From contig NZ_KI912266.1 in the NCBI RefSeq assembly GCF_000235425.2, positions 3,353,671-3,417,670 on the forward strand: a DNA stretch of 64,000 nucleotides, in the 5' to 3' direction. A model generated the notes under the pieces. It searched no databases, had not been told where the DNA came from, and saw nothing but the letters and a program-made list of their open reading frames with translations. Every line of letters begins with the position of its first letter. The first letter of the stretch is position 1. A program made the translations under genes and the position numbers. The DNA is from Pseudofrankia saprophytica. GTDB lineage: Bacteria > Actinomycetota > Actinomycetes > Frankiales > Frankiaceae. This document shows, piece after piece, positions 27,118-35,105 of the stretch.

Positions 27118-28656
27118 TCAGCGCGTCGACGGGGATGGTGTCGTGGAGGACGAAGGGTTGAGTAGGGCGTAGACCAGCCCTGCGAAGCCCGACGTTGGCG
27201 TCGCTGAAGGTTGCTGGGTGGGTGTCACGCTGACCGTCGGCGTCGGCGTCGGCGTCGGCGTTGGCGTTGGCTCCGGCTTTTGCGTCGGCGTTGGCGTCGG
27301 CGGGCTGGTCGACAGGCTCGTGAGCCGCCCGCTGGATGGGCTTGCGGCCGTCGCGGATGGGGGGATGGCTGGGGTCGTAACGGTCGGTGCCAGCGAGAGC
27401 GCTGTGGTGTCGCCGCTGGCGTGGCCGTGGTGACGACCGAGCAGCGCGAGCAGCCCGGCGAGCACCAGCACCATCGCGCCTGCGGGGCCGACGATAGCGA
27501 TCGTGACCCATCGGGGGCGACTCCAGCTGGTGGACGCGGAATGGCGGAGGGTGTCTGCGGGGGTCCGGTCGAGCTCGGCAGGCGGTTCGGCTTTCCCACG
27601 GAGGTGGGTGCGTGGGGGCAACATGGTGGCTGCCGCGCGCCGGTATCGGTTGATCTCGACATCCACGGCGTCGGGCAGCCATCCCTCGCCGAGCAGGCCG
27701 CGCGACGCCGTCGGGACCGTGACGCTGCCGACCCGCACGTCGAGTTCGCCGGCGAGGCGGCCGCACAGGTCGATGATGTCGGCGCATTCGGCCCGCTGTT
27801 TCGGTGACTTCGCCAGGCAGCGGACCAGTACGAGCCGCAACGGCCAAGGGACGGGCTCCCAGTCGGGGTCCGCGTATTCGATGCGGTGATAGACGGCGAT
27901 GTCGCTGCCGAACGGGTACTCGCCGGTCGCCGCGAAGTAGGCGGTCGCGCCCAGAGAGAACACGTCCGAGGAGCGCTCCGCCTGTCCGTCGATGACCTGC
28001 TCCGGCGACATGAACGCGGGCGTTCCCACTGCCACTCCCGGGCGGCTGACAGCCGCACTGACACTATCGGCGGCCCGCGCGAGCCCGAAATCGATGAGCA
28101 ACGGCCCGTCCGCCGCGGTGATGACGTTCGAGGGCTTGAGGTCCCGATGGATGACCCCGGCCCGGTGGATCGATTCGAGCGCCTCCGCGACCCCGGCGAT
28201 CAGGCCGAGCACGGTGCGGGCGGGCAGTGGTCCACCGCGGCGGACCACTGCTGACAGGTTTGGTGCCGGCACGTAGGACGTCGCGATCCACGGCTGGGCG
28301 GCCTCGGTATCCGCGTCGATGACCGGCACTGTATAGGCGCCCTGCACACGACGCGCGATCGCGACTTCGCTGGCGAACCGATGGCGGAACTCCGGGTTGT
28401 CCGCGAACTCCTGGCGTACCAGCTTCAGCGCGATCGGCCGTCCACTGCGGCTCGCTGACAGAAAGACGGTTCCCATGCCGCCCTGGCCGATCCGGGCGCG
28501 CAGCGCATACCCGCCTACCTCGGCCGGGTCGTCGGGCAGCAGAGGCAGGAACAGATGATCTGCGGCTGAGCGCCGCCGATTGCGCGAGGCGCCGCCGCCA
28601 GAGGCGCTGGCACCCCGCCGCCTCGAAGGCTCGGTGGTCTGCGACAAAGTCTCCAT
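27118..28656 (-). CDS. Receptor-type serine/threonine protein kinase
   Basis: The ATG at 28656 has a GAGGAG ribosome site; 512 residues. The cytoplasmic Hanks-type kinase domain (about 50-310) has the glycine loop IGQGGMGTV (56-64), the ATP lysine in ALKL (Lys78), the catalytic loop HRDLKPSN (170-177), DFG (189-191) and SPE in place of APE (218-219). A linker leads to one transmembrane helix (about 393-417). Beyond it is a threonine/proline-rich extracytoplasmic tail with PT repeats and no PASTA domains. All catalytic residues are intact. The tail probably anchors in or senses the cell wall. Confidence 0.93.
   Translation of the reverse strand: METLSQTTEPSRRRGASASGGGASRNRRRSAADHLFLPLLPDDPAEVGGYALRARIGQGGMGTVFLSASRSGRPIALKLVRQEFADNPEFRHRFASEVAIARRVQGAYTVPVIDADTEAAQPWIATSYVPAPNLSAVVRRGGPLPARTVLGLIAGVAEALESIHRAGVIHRDLKPSNVITAADGPLLIDFGLARAADSVSAAVSRPGVAVGTPAFMSPEQVIDGQAERSSDVFSLGATAYFAATGEYPFGSDIAVYHRIEYADPDWEPVPWPLRLVLVRCLAKSPKQRAECADIIDLCGRLAGELDVRVGSVTVPTASRGLLGEGWLPDAVDVEINRYRRAAATMLPPRTHLRGKAEPPAELDRTPADTLRHSASTSWSRPRWVTIAIVGPAGAMVLVLAGLLALLGRHHGHASGDTTALSLAPTVTTPAIPPSATAASPSSGRLTSLSTSPPTPTPTQKPEPTPTPTPTPTPTVSVTPTQQPSATPTSGFAGLVYALLNPSSSTTPSPSTR
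27235..27303. repeat. GTCGGC/GTTGGC hexamer repeats encoding the Pro-Thr tail
   Basis: Runs of GTCGGC with GTTGGC variants are interrupted once. On the minus strand they encode alternating Pro-Thr near the end of the kinase's external tail. Such tracts are prone to copy-number change. Confidence 0.8.
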
Positions 28657-28961
28657 CGGCTCCTCACAGCCCGCCGACCGGCGCTTCTGTGCAGGCAGCC
28701 TGAACTGCCCTCACGCACCGGCTGTATGACGGGCGGCTCACGTCCAGGCTGCCCGCGCAGAAGCCCCCCGGCCGACAATAGTGTACGAAGCGTGGCAGAC
28801 ACGTCGCCTTCAGGCTTCATCGGGCGCAGCGGATCCGTCACGCGAACCCCGAACGCATGCGCCACCCCGCGCGGGCCGTGACCCACGCCGGAGGCCTGGT
28901 GTCTGGGACCGTCGCCGGAAGCCCATGGTTCGCATTCCGGACCCATCGCCGACACTCCCTG
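28657..28961. other. Promoter region of the kinase gene
   Basis: About 300 bp between the kinase start and the 3' end of the hydrolase remnant, both minus strand. No gene or clear promoter element was recognised. Confidence 0.4.
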
Positions 28962-29690
28962 CTACGCCGTGACGCGGTCTGGTTGGGCGTAGGCGAGCAT
29001 CGCGTCGCGGTCGGCCTGTAGGACGAAGCCGGCCTTGACGGCCCTGTCGACCGCAGCGGTGTACTTCGTCATGTACTGATCTCGGGACGGGTAGAACTGT
29101 GCGATCCGCCCGGTGGGCAGTGGGGTGGTGGACCCGAACAGGGTGCAGATAACCGACGGGTTCGGGCCGGGGGTGCCGGACAGGGTATTGACCGGGACGT
29201 CCACCGGCGGGGTGCGTATCCCGCCTTTGGCGATGCCGTCGCCGTCGCGGACGACGTGTGGATCGTCGCCGGTCGTCGTCTCGATCCGTGCGACGGCGGC
29301 GGGCGCGGTGCCGGTAGAGACCCAGGTCTCTAGAGCGTGCAGGGCCGCCTTGACGACGCATGGGTGCCAAGCCGCCCAGCACCGGCCCGCCAGCCCGGAC
29401 GGCGCGCGCGACCTGGGTGAAGATGTCAAAGGCGTAGCCGTCACCGGGATGGTCGAGAGAGCCGTACCGGGCCGGGTCGGTGCCCTTCAGCCCGGAGGCT
29501 CCGGCGCCTGCTGCGCCTGCTGCGCCTGCTGCGCCTGCTGCGCCGGCGGTGAGCGCGGCACCGCCATCACTCCGGTGTACTGCGCCGAGACCCCGACTCA
29601 CACGTCGCCGTTGCGGACCGTCTCCTCGTGCGCGCTCGTCCACCCCGCGTGGCGTACGAGGTAGCCGTCCCGGAGACGGCGTACTCGGCC
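28962..29690 (-). pseudogene. Alpha/beta-hydrolase-domain (Abhydrolase_10-type) protein remnant
   Basis: Blocks of one family occur in order in shifted minus-strand frames. They are GWTSAHEETVRNGDV and VGVSAQYTGV (about 29570-29680), LKGTDPARYGSLDHPGDGY then DIFTQVARAV (about 29390-29495), and AALHALETWVSTGTAP to a proper C-terminus with GGIRTPPVDVPV and FGSTTPLPTGRIAQFYPS (28962-29348). The central part that should carry the serine nucleophile is missing between about 29390 and 29348. Frameshifts and the deletion make it a pseudogene. Confidence 0.65.
29504..29544. repeat. 9-bp tandem repeat (GCGCCTGCT x4 plus GCGCC)
   Basis: Four perfect copies (29504-29539) are followed by a partial copy. 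On the minus strand they encode alternating Ala/Gly in the hydrolase remnant. This is a slippage-prone tract inside decaying coding sequence. Confidence 0.85.
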
Positions 29691-30095
29691 TCGACATATC
29701 CCGTGCCCGTCAGGTCGACTGCCGGTTCTACGACTGGCGCTGGCTGCAGCCGAACACCGGCCCGCTCGGCTTCCGAGACTTCCGTCTGCCGATCGCGGCC
29801 TGGTCCAGATCCGTGGCCATGGAGCGGACTGGGCCGCGACGATCACCGAGGCGGGAAAGTCGTTGCTTGCTGGCGAGAAGTCGGCCGTCGCCGTCGCGAC
29901 GGCCGAGGCCAGGACGCCGGCGTGGCGTCCAGCTGTCGAGAGGACGGCGGCCGCGTCGATGCCGGCGCGGCGACCGCTGGCAGGCGATGCGGCGGTGTCC
30001 GGGGCGACCGTGGTCGACGAGGTGCTCGAGGCCGGGGTGCCGCGGATCGAGAGCCCGGACGAGGCGGTCCGGGCGGCCTACCGCCGCGCGCTCGG
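29691..30095. other. Stretch without recognisable genes
   Basis: Open frames exist on both strands, but none shows family motifs. A plus-strand alanine/valine-rich frame (29863-30300) has no recognisable domain and overlaps the PIN fragment, so it is not called. Confidence 0.35.
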
Positions 30096-30180
30096 GGGCC
30101 ACGTACCAGGCGTCGTAGGAGGTGACGTTGTCGCGGAGTTCCCACACCTGCCTTCCGAAGGGATCGTGGGCGGCCAACCG
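30096..30180 (-). pseudogene. PIN-domain (VapC-like) C-terminal fragment
   Basis: The minus strand reads AHDPFGRQVWELRDNVTSYD and then AWYV. This is the conserved third block of VapC-type PIN toxins, in which the aspartate after Ser-Tyr is catalytic. The sequence then loses the expected ALA-continuation. The N-terminal domain is absent. Confidence 0.4.
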
Positions 30181-30206
30181 ACAATGAGTCCGGCGTACTG
30201 GCTCCG

Positions 30207-31217
30207 CTATCGGTCGGTGGCGAGGGCTGGGTGCCAGGGTGGTCCGGCGTGGTCGGCCTCCCGGTACCGTCCCCGCGGATACGTCACGAGTTCGAAGTAG
30301 AGGCCGAACGGGGCGAGGCCGTGGATGGTGTAGGCCTCGTCGCCGGCCTCGTAGTCGTATGCCGGCTTCTTGCGGCCGAGGATGTGCGCGTCCCGGGTGG
30401 TCAGCGAGTCGAAGGCGGCGTCGATGTCGTCGACGTAGATCGCCAGGTGCCAGCCGCCGACGTCGAACATCGCGGGCCAGCCCTGCTGCTGCCCGGGGTA
30501 GGGCGGACATTCGATGAGCTCGATGCTGAGGTGCGAGGAGCGCAGCGCGCGGGCGCGGGTCGGCCTGGCTCGCGCGTCGACGTTGGCGAAGGCGCGTAGC
30601 CCGCCATCCGGACCGCCCGGTGGCCACGGTGGGAGGTCCACGTCGCGCCGGAACCCGAGGATGTCGGCCAGGAAAGCGCTCGCCTCGTCGAGCTCGGCGA
30701 CCGTGACGCGTAGTCGTTCGAAGCCCCGGAAACCCGGCAGCGATCCGGGCCGCGGCCGCCAGGCCGGCTCGGCGATGGGCGTGGATTCCGCCGGTGCCCG
30801 TACCAGCTCGAAGTGCAGGCCGAACGGGGTCAGGTAGCGGCGTTCCCCTAGTGCGTAGACGTCCCGCTCCGCCAGGAAATCGACGGCGGCGTCGATGTCG
30901 TCGACCGCGGCGGTAAGGCCCCAGCCGCCGACGTCCAGCAGGTCGGGCCAGACTGTCCGCTGGCGGGGCGTGCTCACCTGAAACAGCTCGATGTTGAGGA
31001 ACGGGCTGCGTAGGACGCGCACGTAGTGGACGACGGAACGCACGTCGGCGTTGGCGATGACCCGCATGAACGGGCCCCTGCGGCCTTCGAACGGGCCCAT
31101 CGTGTACAGCGTCTGGCAGCCGAAGACGTCGGTGAAGAACGCCGTCACCTCGTCCAGGTCGGCCACCGTGATGTTCAGATGCTCGATACCGCGCGACGTC
31201 GGCAGGCCGGCGGTCAT
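30207..31217 (-). CDS. Tandem VOC-family (glyoxalase/extradiol dioxygenase-like) protein
   Basis: The ATG at 31217 shares one base with the P450 stop codon (TGATG), giving 336 residues; the open extension to 31379 lies inside the P450 gene and is rejected. Two VOC modules are visible. The first opens GIEHLNITVADLDEVTAFFT and ends FGLHFELV; the second opens FERLRVTVAELDEASAFLAD and ends FGLYFELV. His/Glu positions resemble metal ligands (His14, and Glu in FELV), but the catalytic set cannot be proven by eye. It is probably translated with the P450 and may cleave or isomerise its oxygenated product. Confidence 0.82.
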   Translation of the reverse strand: MTAGLPTSRGIEHLNITVADLDEVTAFFTDVFGCQTLYTMGPFEGRRGPFMRVIANADVRSVVHYVRVLRSPFLNIELFQVSTPRQRTVWPDLLDVGGWGLTAAVDDIDAAVDFLAERDVYALGERRYLTPFGLHFELVRAPAESTPIAEPAWRPRPGSLPGFRGFERLRVTVAELDEASAFLADILGFRRDVDLPPWPPGGPDGGLRAFANVDARARPTRARALRSSHLSIELIECPPYPGQQQGWPAMFDVGGWHLAIYVDDIDAAFDSLTTRDAHILGRKKPAYDYEAGDEAYTIHGLAPFGLYFELVTYPRGRYREADHAGPPWHPALATDR

Positions 31218-32452
31218 CAACGGACCGTGAAACTGATCGGCTCGGCGAGGAGTACCCGGTTCACCGTCGCGCGGAATGCGATCTCGGCGCCGTCCTGGAG
31301 CCGGAAGCCGTCCAGCCGCCGCAGCAGTTCCTCGAGCGCAATGCGCAGGTTCATCCGAGCCAGGTTCGAGCCGAGACAACGGTGCGGACCGGCGCCGAAG
31401 GCGAGGTGCCGGTTCGTGGCGCGGTCGAGGTCGAAGTCCTCCGAGTGCGCGAACTCCCCCGGGTCCCGGTTCGCCGAGGCCCAGTAGATGATCACCTTGT
31501 CGCCTTTCCTGATCTGGCGACCGGCGATCTCGACGTCGCGCATGGCGGTGCGCGTGATCTGCACGAACGGGCTGTCCAGGCGTAGGAGCTCCTCCACCGC
31601 CCGCCCCAGCAGGTCGGGCTTCTCGCGCAGCAGCACCGGAATCTCCGGGTGTTCGCAGAACCGGAGCATGGACTGGCCGAGCGCGCCCGCCGTTGTCTCC
31701 AGCCCGCCGAGGACCAGGAGCTGGACGGTGCCGACGATCTCCTCCTGGGTGATCGGCCGACCCTGGATCTCGGCGTTCAGGATCGCGTCAATGACATCGC
31801 CCTTCGGCTCTTGGCGCCTCCGCTGCGTCAAGAAGTCGCCGATCCAGTCGGACAGGCCTCGCCAGCACGCGGCCGCCTCCGGGTCCTGCGGAGCGCCCGA
31901 CTTGTTGGCCAGGTAGGCGACATACTCGACCTCGTCCGCGGGCGCGTTGATCGCGACCTCGAAGAATGACTGGGCGGGGTATGGACGGGCGAACTCGGTC
32001 ATGAAGTCACACGCACCGCGGTCGGCGAAGCCGTCGATCAGGCGGTTTACCAGCGTCCTGGTCCGTGGCTCCCATGCCCGGACGGCCTTCGGTGTGAAGA
32101 ACGGGTTGATCAGCCGCTTGAACTCGCGCTGAAGCGGTGGATCTATCTCGACGGGCAGGTTCCGTACAGCGATCGGGGCCACCGGCACGGTCAGACCGAA
32201 GGCAGAACTGTAGGTTTCCCAGTCCTGGGCGATGTGCAGCACCTCGTCGTACCTGGTGACGACCCAGTAGCCGCCGTAAACATCGCTGTGCGCGACCGGG
32301 CACGTCGACCGCATCCGGTTCAGCACCGGGTACAGGTTGTCGATGACCTCCTGCGATAAATGGTCGAAATGGTGTTCGCACCATTCGTCGGTGATGGACG
32401 TTCCGTCGATGAGCGCTTCCCTGGACCGCCCGTCCGTCGGCTCGTCAGCCAT
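31217..32452 (-). CDS. Cytochrome P450
   Basis: This is a soluble class I bacterial P450 of 411 residues. The heme-binding motif is FGAGPHRCLG (Cys359). The I-helix segment is LGGLETTAGAL, where Glu-Thr-Thr provides the proton-relay threonine. The K-helix ExxR is in AVEELLRLDSPF. It inserts oxygen into an unknown organic substrate using ferredoxin and reductase supplied elsewhere. The ATG at 32452 has a GGAGAG ribosome site. It is coupled to the VOC gene and lies 440 bp from a TetR gene on the same strand. Confidence 0.95.
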   Translation of the reverse strand: MADEPTDGRSREALIDGTSITDEWCEHHFDHLSQEVIDNLYPVLNRMRSTCPVAHSDVYGGYWVVTRYDEVLHIAQDWETYSSAFGLTVPVAPIAVRNLPVEIDPPLQREFKRLINPFFTPKAVRAWEPRTRTLVNRLIDGFADRGACDFMTEFARPYPAQSFFEVAINAPADEVEYVAYLANKSGAPQDPEAAACWRGLSDWIGDFLTQRRRQEPKGDVIDAILNAEIQGRPITQEEIVGTVQLLVLGGLETTAGALGQSMLRFCEHPEIPVLLREKPDLLGRAVEELLRLDSPFVQITRTAMRDVEIAGRQIRKGDKVIIYWASANRDPGEFAHSEDFDLDRATNRHLAFGAGPHRCLGSNLARMNLRIALEELLRRLDGFRLQDGAEIAFRATVNRVLLAEPISFTVR

Positions 32453-32891
32453 GGACTCTCCCTGCTGATCGGTGCTACCTCGCCATGACAGCCCCGGCGG
32501 CAGGCCGCCCGTCGTGGCGCGCTGGCGGCGCGGCTGGCGCGAGGGGCGGGGTCCCGGGGACAGCCACCTCCTCCGCCGGCGCCTGGCCGGCTAGTAAGTG
32601 AACGCATGCTCGCAAACATTCGATCCTAAGGTCAATCCTCTGACCCTGTACCTGCCGAAAATTACATCCGTGCAGGTCAGGCCGCGTGTTCGTGCTCGTG
32701 CGGGACGCCTGTACCGTGCCAGAACTCGGTTTCGGGCCGTTGACCTGCGACTTCGCTGGCCGCCGCGGCTTTCGAAGGTGGTCGCCAGGGCGTTGAGGAC
32801 GGGCTTCCAGCAGGTCAACCGCAATGGCCAAGTTCTGGCGCTCAACGGCCTGCTGGTGACTTGGCGTGCTACCGACACGGTTGACGGACCG
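32453..32891. other. Intergenic region upstream of the P450 gene
   Basis: This should hold the P450 promoter. A GCATGC palindrome with weak flanking symmetry lies near 32607. No gene was recognised. Confidence 0.4.
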
Positions 32892-33500
32892 TCATGGCTC
32901 CGGGCTCCCATGGCGTGCGAGGCCGGCCAGGAGGGCGTTCAGGCCGAGTTCCCACCGTCGGTTGATCGATTTCGGGCTCGTGCCCAGTCGTCGGGCGATC
33001 TCGGCGGCGGCCAGCCCCTGGGTGAGCGCGATCACGATGTGAGCGATGTCCGTCTCGTCGCCCTGCAGGACGCCGGCGTCGATGCACCGGCGGACGTGGA
33101 CGACGATGAAGATCCGCACTGCGCTGCTTGCCTCCAGCTCCTCCGGTTCGGGGTCGAAATCGCTGAACGGCCGGGAGAACATCACCTGGGACAGGACGGG
33201 ATTGTCGCGGACGAAGTCCCGGTAGATCAGCACGAGGCGGATCAGGTCAGCGCGGGGATCATCGGTGTCAGCCAGGAGATGTAGCTGTTGGCCGAGCAGC
33301 CGGAAGCCGGCGAAGAACATCTCCCGGACGAGGCCGCCCTTGTCCCCGAACAGCTCATATACGGCCGGGGTCGACGTGCCCGCCGCGCGCGCGACGCCCC
33401 GGGCCGTGAAGCCGGCCACACCTTCCCGCGCGAGCAGGTCGGTGGCGGCCGACAGTACCCGGTCGCGCAGTTCGGGGGTCCGTCGCTTCGGCCTCGGCAC
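32892..33500 (-). CDS. TetR-type transcriptional regulator
   Basis: The GTG at 33500 gives 202 residues. The helix-turn-helix spans about 10-55 (RVLSAATDLLAREGVAGFTA, then GVARAAGTSTPAVYELFGDK). The C-terminal domain is of the TetR_C type with HVRRCIDAGVLQGDE. It is divergent from the thioesterase gene, and an 18-bp near-palindrome in the shared promoter is a likely operator. It may also act on the co-directional P450-VOC pair. No ribosome site is apparent, so a leaderless transcript is possible. Confidence 0.87.
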   Translation of the reverse strand: MPRPKRRTPELRDRVLSAATDLLAREGVAGFTARGVARAAGTSTPAVYELFGDKGGLVREMFFAGFRLLGQQLHLLADTDDPRADLIRLVLIYRDFVRDNPVLSQVMFSRPFSDFDPEPEELEASSAVRIFIVVHVRRCIDAGVLQGDETDIAHIVIALTQGLAAAEIARRLGTSPKSINRRWELGLNALLAGLARHGSPEP

Positions 33501-33527
33501 GGGGGTGATCTTAGCAAGGTAGCGAGA

Positions 33528-33545
33528 CGTTGTTCCGGAACGACG
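33528..33545. promoter_or_regulatory. 18-bp near-perfect palindrome, candidate TetR operator
   Basis: CGTTGTTCCGGAACGACG has a perfect 10-bp core (GTTCCGGAAC) and one mismatched pair. It lies 28 bp upstream of the TetR start and 121 bp upstream of the thioesterase start. Size and position fit TetR autoregulation. Confidence 0.55.
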
Positions 33546-33665
33546 TTACGTTATGCTTTGGCCACCAGGCCAGCGGGATGGCTGATCGCGGGGCGCGCGC
33601 AACACCGTGCATGACCCTGGCGGGCCGACCCGCGGGATCCGGAGCGCGATCTCGGGAAGGCGAAG

Positions 33666-34208
33666 ATGACGGAGCCGCTTGACGAGTTCACCCACGCCGC
33701 CGAGGGCGACCCCGCGACGTGGGGACCGCGGCACAGCCGCACCATCACCTGGCACGGTCACGAAGCGGCAGTACGTGCTGGCGCCCACCTCTCCGGCCTG
33801 GACTACCTGACCGCGATGAAGGACGGGCGCCTGCCGGTCTCTCCGATCGGACGCCTCGTCGGTCTCGAGGCGGCCCGCGTCGACCACGGCGACGTCGTGT
33901 TCCGATGTATTCCGGACCATTCCTTCTACAACCCTCTGGGAATCATCCACGGCGGCTTCATGTGCACGCTGCTCGACGCAGCGGCAGCTTCCGCAGTGCA
34001 TACAACACTCGCGGCCGGCGTCGGCTACACCACCGTGGAGATCAAAGTGAACTTCCTGCGCGCGATACGGGCAGGCGACGAAGTGCAGGCCCACGGTTGG
34101 GTGACCAGGCCGGGCTCCCGCCTGACTTTCGCCGAGGCCGACATCCGCCACACGGACGGCAAACTGATCGCCAATGCCACCACCAGCTGCCTCATCCTGC
34201 CGTCCTGA
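33666..34208 (+). CDS. PaaI-type hotdog-fold thioesterase
   Basis: The 180-residue protein has the hotdog signature NPLGIIHGGFMCTLLDAAAA (about 96-115). It continues with the usual central strand TTVEIKVNFLRAI and a final FAEADIRHTDGKLIANATT. PaaI-like enzymes hydrolyse acyl-CoA or aryl-acyl-CoA esters. It starts at ATG 33666 with a GAAGG ribosome site. It is divergent from TetR with a palindrome between, so repression by that regulator is likely. A hairpin follows the stop codon. Confidence 0.9.
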   Translation: MTEPLDEFTHAAEGDPATWGPRHSRTITWHGHEAAVRAGAHLSGLDYLTAMKDGRLPVSPIGRLVGLEAARVDHGDVVFRCIPDHSFYNPLGIIHGGFMCTLLDAAAASAVHTTLAAGVGYTTVEIKVNFLRAIRAGDEVQAHGWVTRPGSRLTFAEADIRHTDGKLIANATTSCLILPS

Positions 34209-34214
34209 GAGCGG

Positions 34215-34242
34215 CGCGATCCGCGCGGTCGCGTGGATCGCG
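34215..34242 (+). terminator. Hairpin after the thioesterase gene
   Basis: CGCGATCC pairs with GGATCGCG around a 12-nt loop, starting 7 nt after the stop codon. It lies between convergent genes and could serve as a terminator without a T-run. Confidence 0.5.
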
Positions 34243-34406
34243 TCGTCTCACTTGTCACCGCCGGACGTGGCGGGCGTCAGTCAGGCCAAAGTCGCTCCCC
34301 GACGATCGACGCCAGCCGATCGTCTGTGATCGCTGGGGGTGCTCAATCCCGGGCAGGCCCGCCTCGGCGAGGCACAGCGGAGCCTGGCCGAGCGGTGCAT
34401 CGCGGC

Positions 34407-35105
34407 TCAGTTGCCCGACCAGCGGTAGAGGAACTCGGGGCGGCCGGTGCCGCCGTGGCGTTGGGCGCGGTCGGCGAGATGCTGGCTGGCCAGGTGCTCG
34501 AGGTAGCGACGCGCCGTCACCCGGGAGACCTCGACGGCGGCGGCCACGTCGGCGGCGGTCAGGTTGCCGCCGTCCGTGCGCAGGTGCCGGACGACCGCGG
34601 CGAGGGTATCGGCCGAGAGCCCTTTCGGGGCCTGGGCAGCCGCCGGTTCCCGCAGCGCGGCGAAAGCCCGGTCCAGGTCTCGCTGGTCCACCGACGGCCC
34701 GGCGCCGGACATCTGGCGGCGGTAGTCGGCGTAGCGCTCGAGACGGTCCCGGAACGTGGCGAAGCTGAAGGGCTTGAGCAGGTACTGCACCACCCCGTAG
34801 GCGAGGGCGGTGCGCACGACGTCGAGGTCGCGCGCCGACGTCACCGCGATGACGTCGACCGCCGCGCCGTGGGCGCGCAGCGACCGGCACACAGCGAGGC
34901 CATTCATGTCGGGCAGGTAGAAGTCGAGGAGGACGAGGTCGACCGGGTGTTGGGCGACGAACCGCAGAGCCGCTGTCCCGCAGTCCGCGACGTCGGCGAC
35001 CGCGAACCCGGGTAATCGCCGCACGAACGTCCGGTGCGCCTCGGCGAGCAGGGGATCGTCCTCGACGACAAGCGTGCGGATCGGCTCGCCGGCCACGCGC
35101 CTCAC
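34407..35105 (-). CDS. CitB/DcuR-type response regulator
   Basis: The 232 residues form a receiver domain (acidic residues Glu15-Asp17, phosphoacceptor Asp61 in LLDFYLPDMNG, conserved Lys in YLLKPFSF). A C-terminal helix-turn-helix of the CitB/DctR type follows (GGNLTAADVAAAVEVSRVTA). Its GTG overlaps the kinase stop codon (GTGA), so both are made together. Such pairs sense C4-dicarboxylates or citrate and activate transport genes; dctA lies divergently beyond the kinase. It is probably the activator of dctA. Confidence 0.92.
   Translation of the reverse strand: MRRVAGEPIRTLVVEDDPLLAEAHRTFVRRLPGFAVADVADCGTAALRFVAQHPVDLVLLDFYLPDMNGLAVCRSLRAHGAAVDVIAVTSARDLDVVRTALAYGVVQYLLKPFSFATFRDRLERYADYRRQMSGAGPSVDQRDLDRAFAALREPAAAQAPKGLSADTLAAVVRHLRTDGGNLTAADVAAAVEVSRVTARRYLEHLASQHLADRAQRHGGTGRPEFLYRWSGN

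Noticed and set aside
27235-27303. CRISPR-like short repeats
   Set aside because: The units are hexamers without spacers and encode a Pro-Thr tail. No CRISPR array or cas gene was seen in the window.
29863-30300. 145-codon plus-strand frame
   Set aside because: No recognisable domain or good start, and it is antisense to a PIN-like fragment; left as unassigned sequence.
33546-34151. 201-codon minus-strand frame opposite the thioesterase gene
   Set aside because: The plus strand carries an intact hotdog signature; the antisense frame has none.
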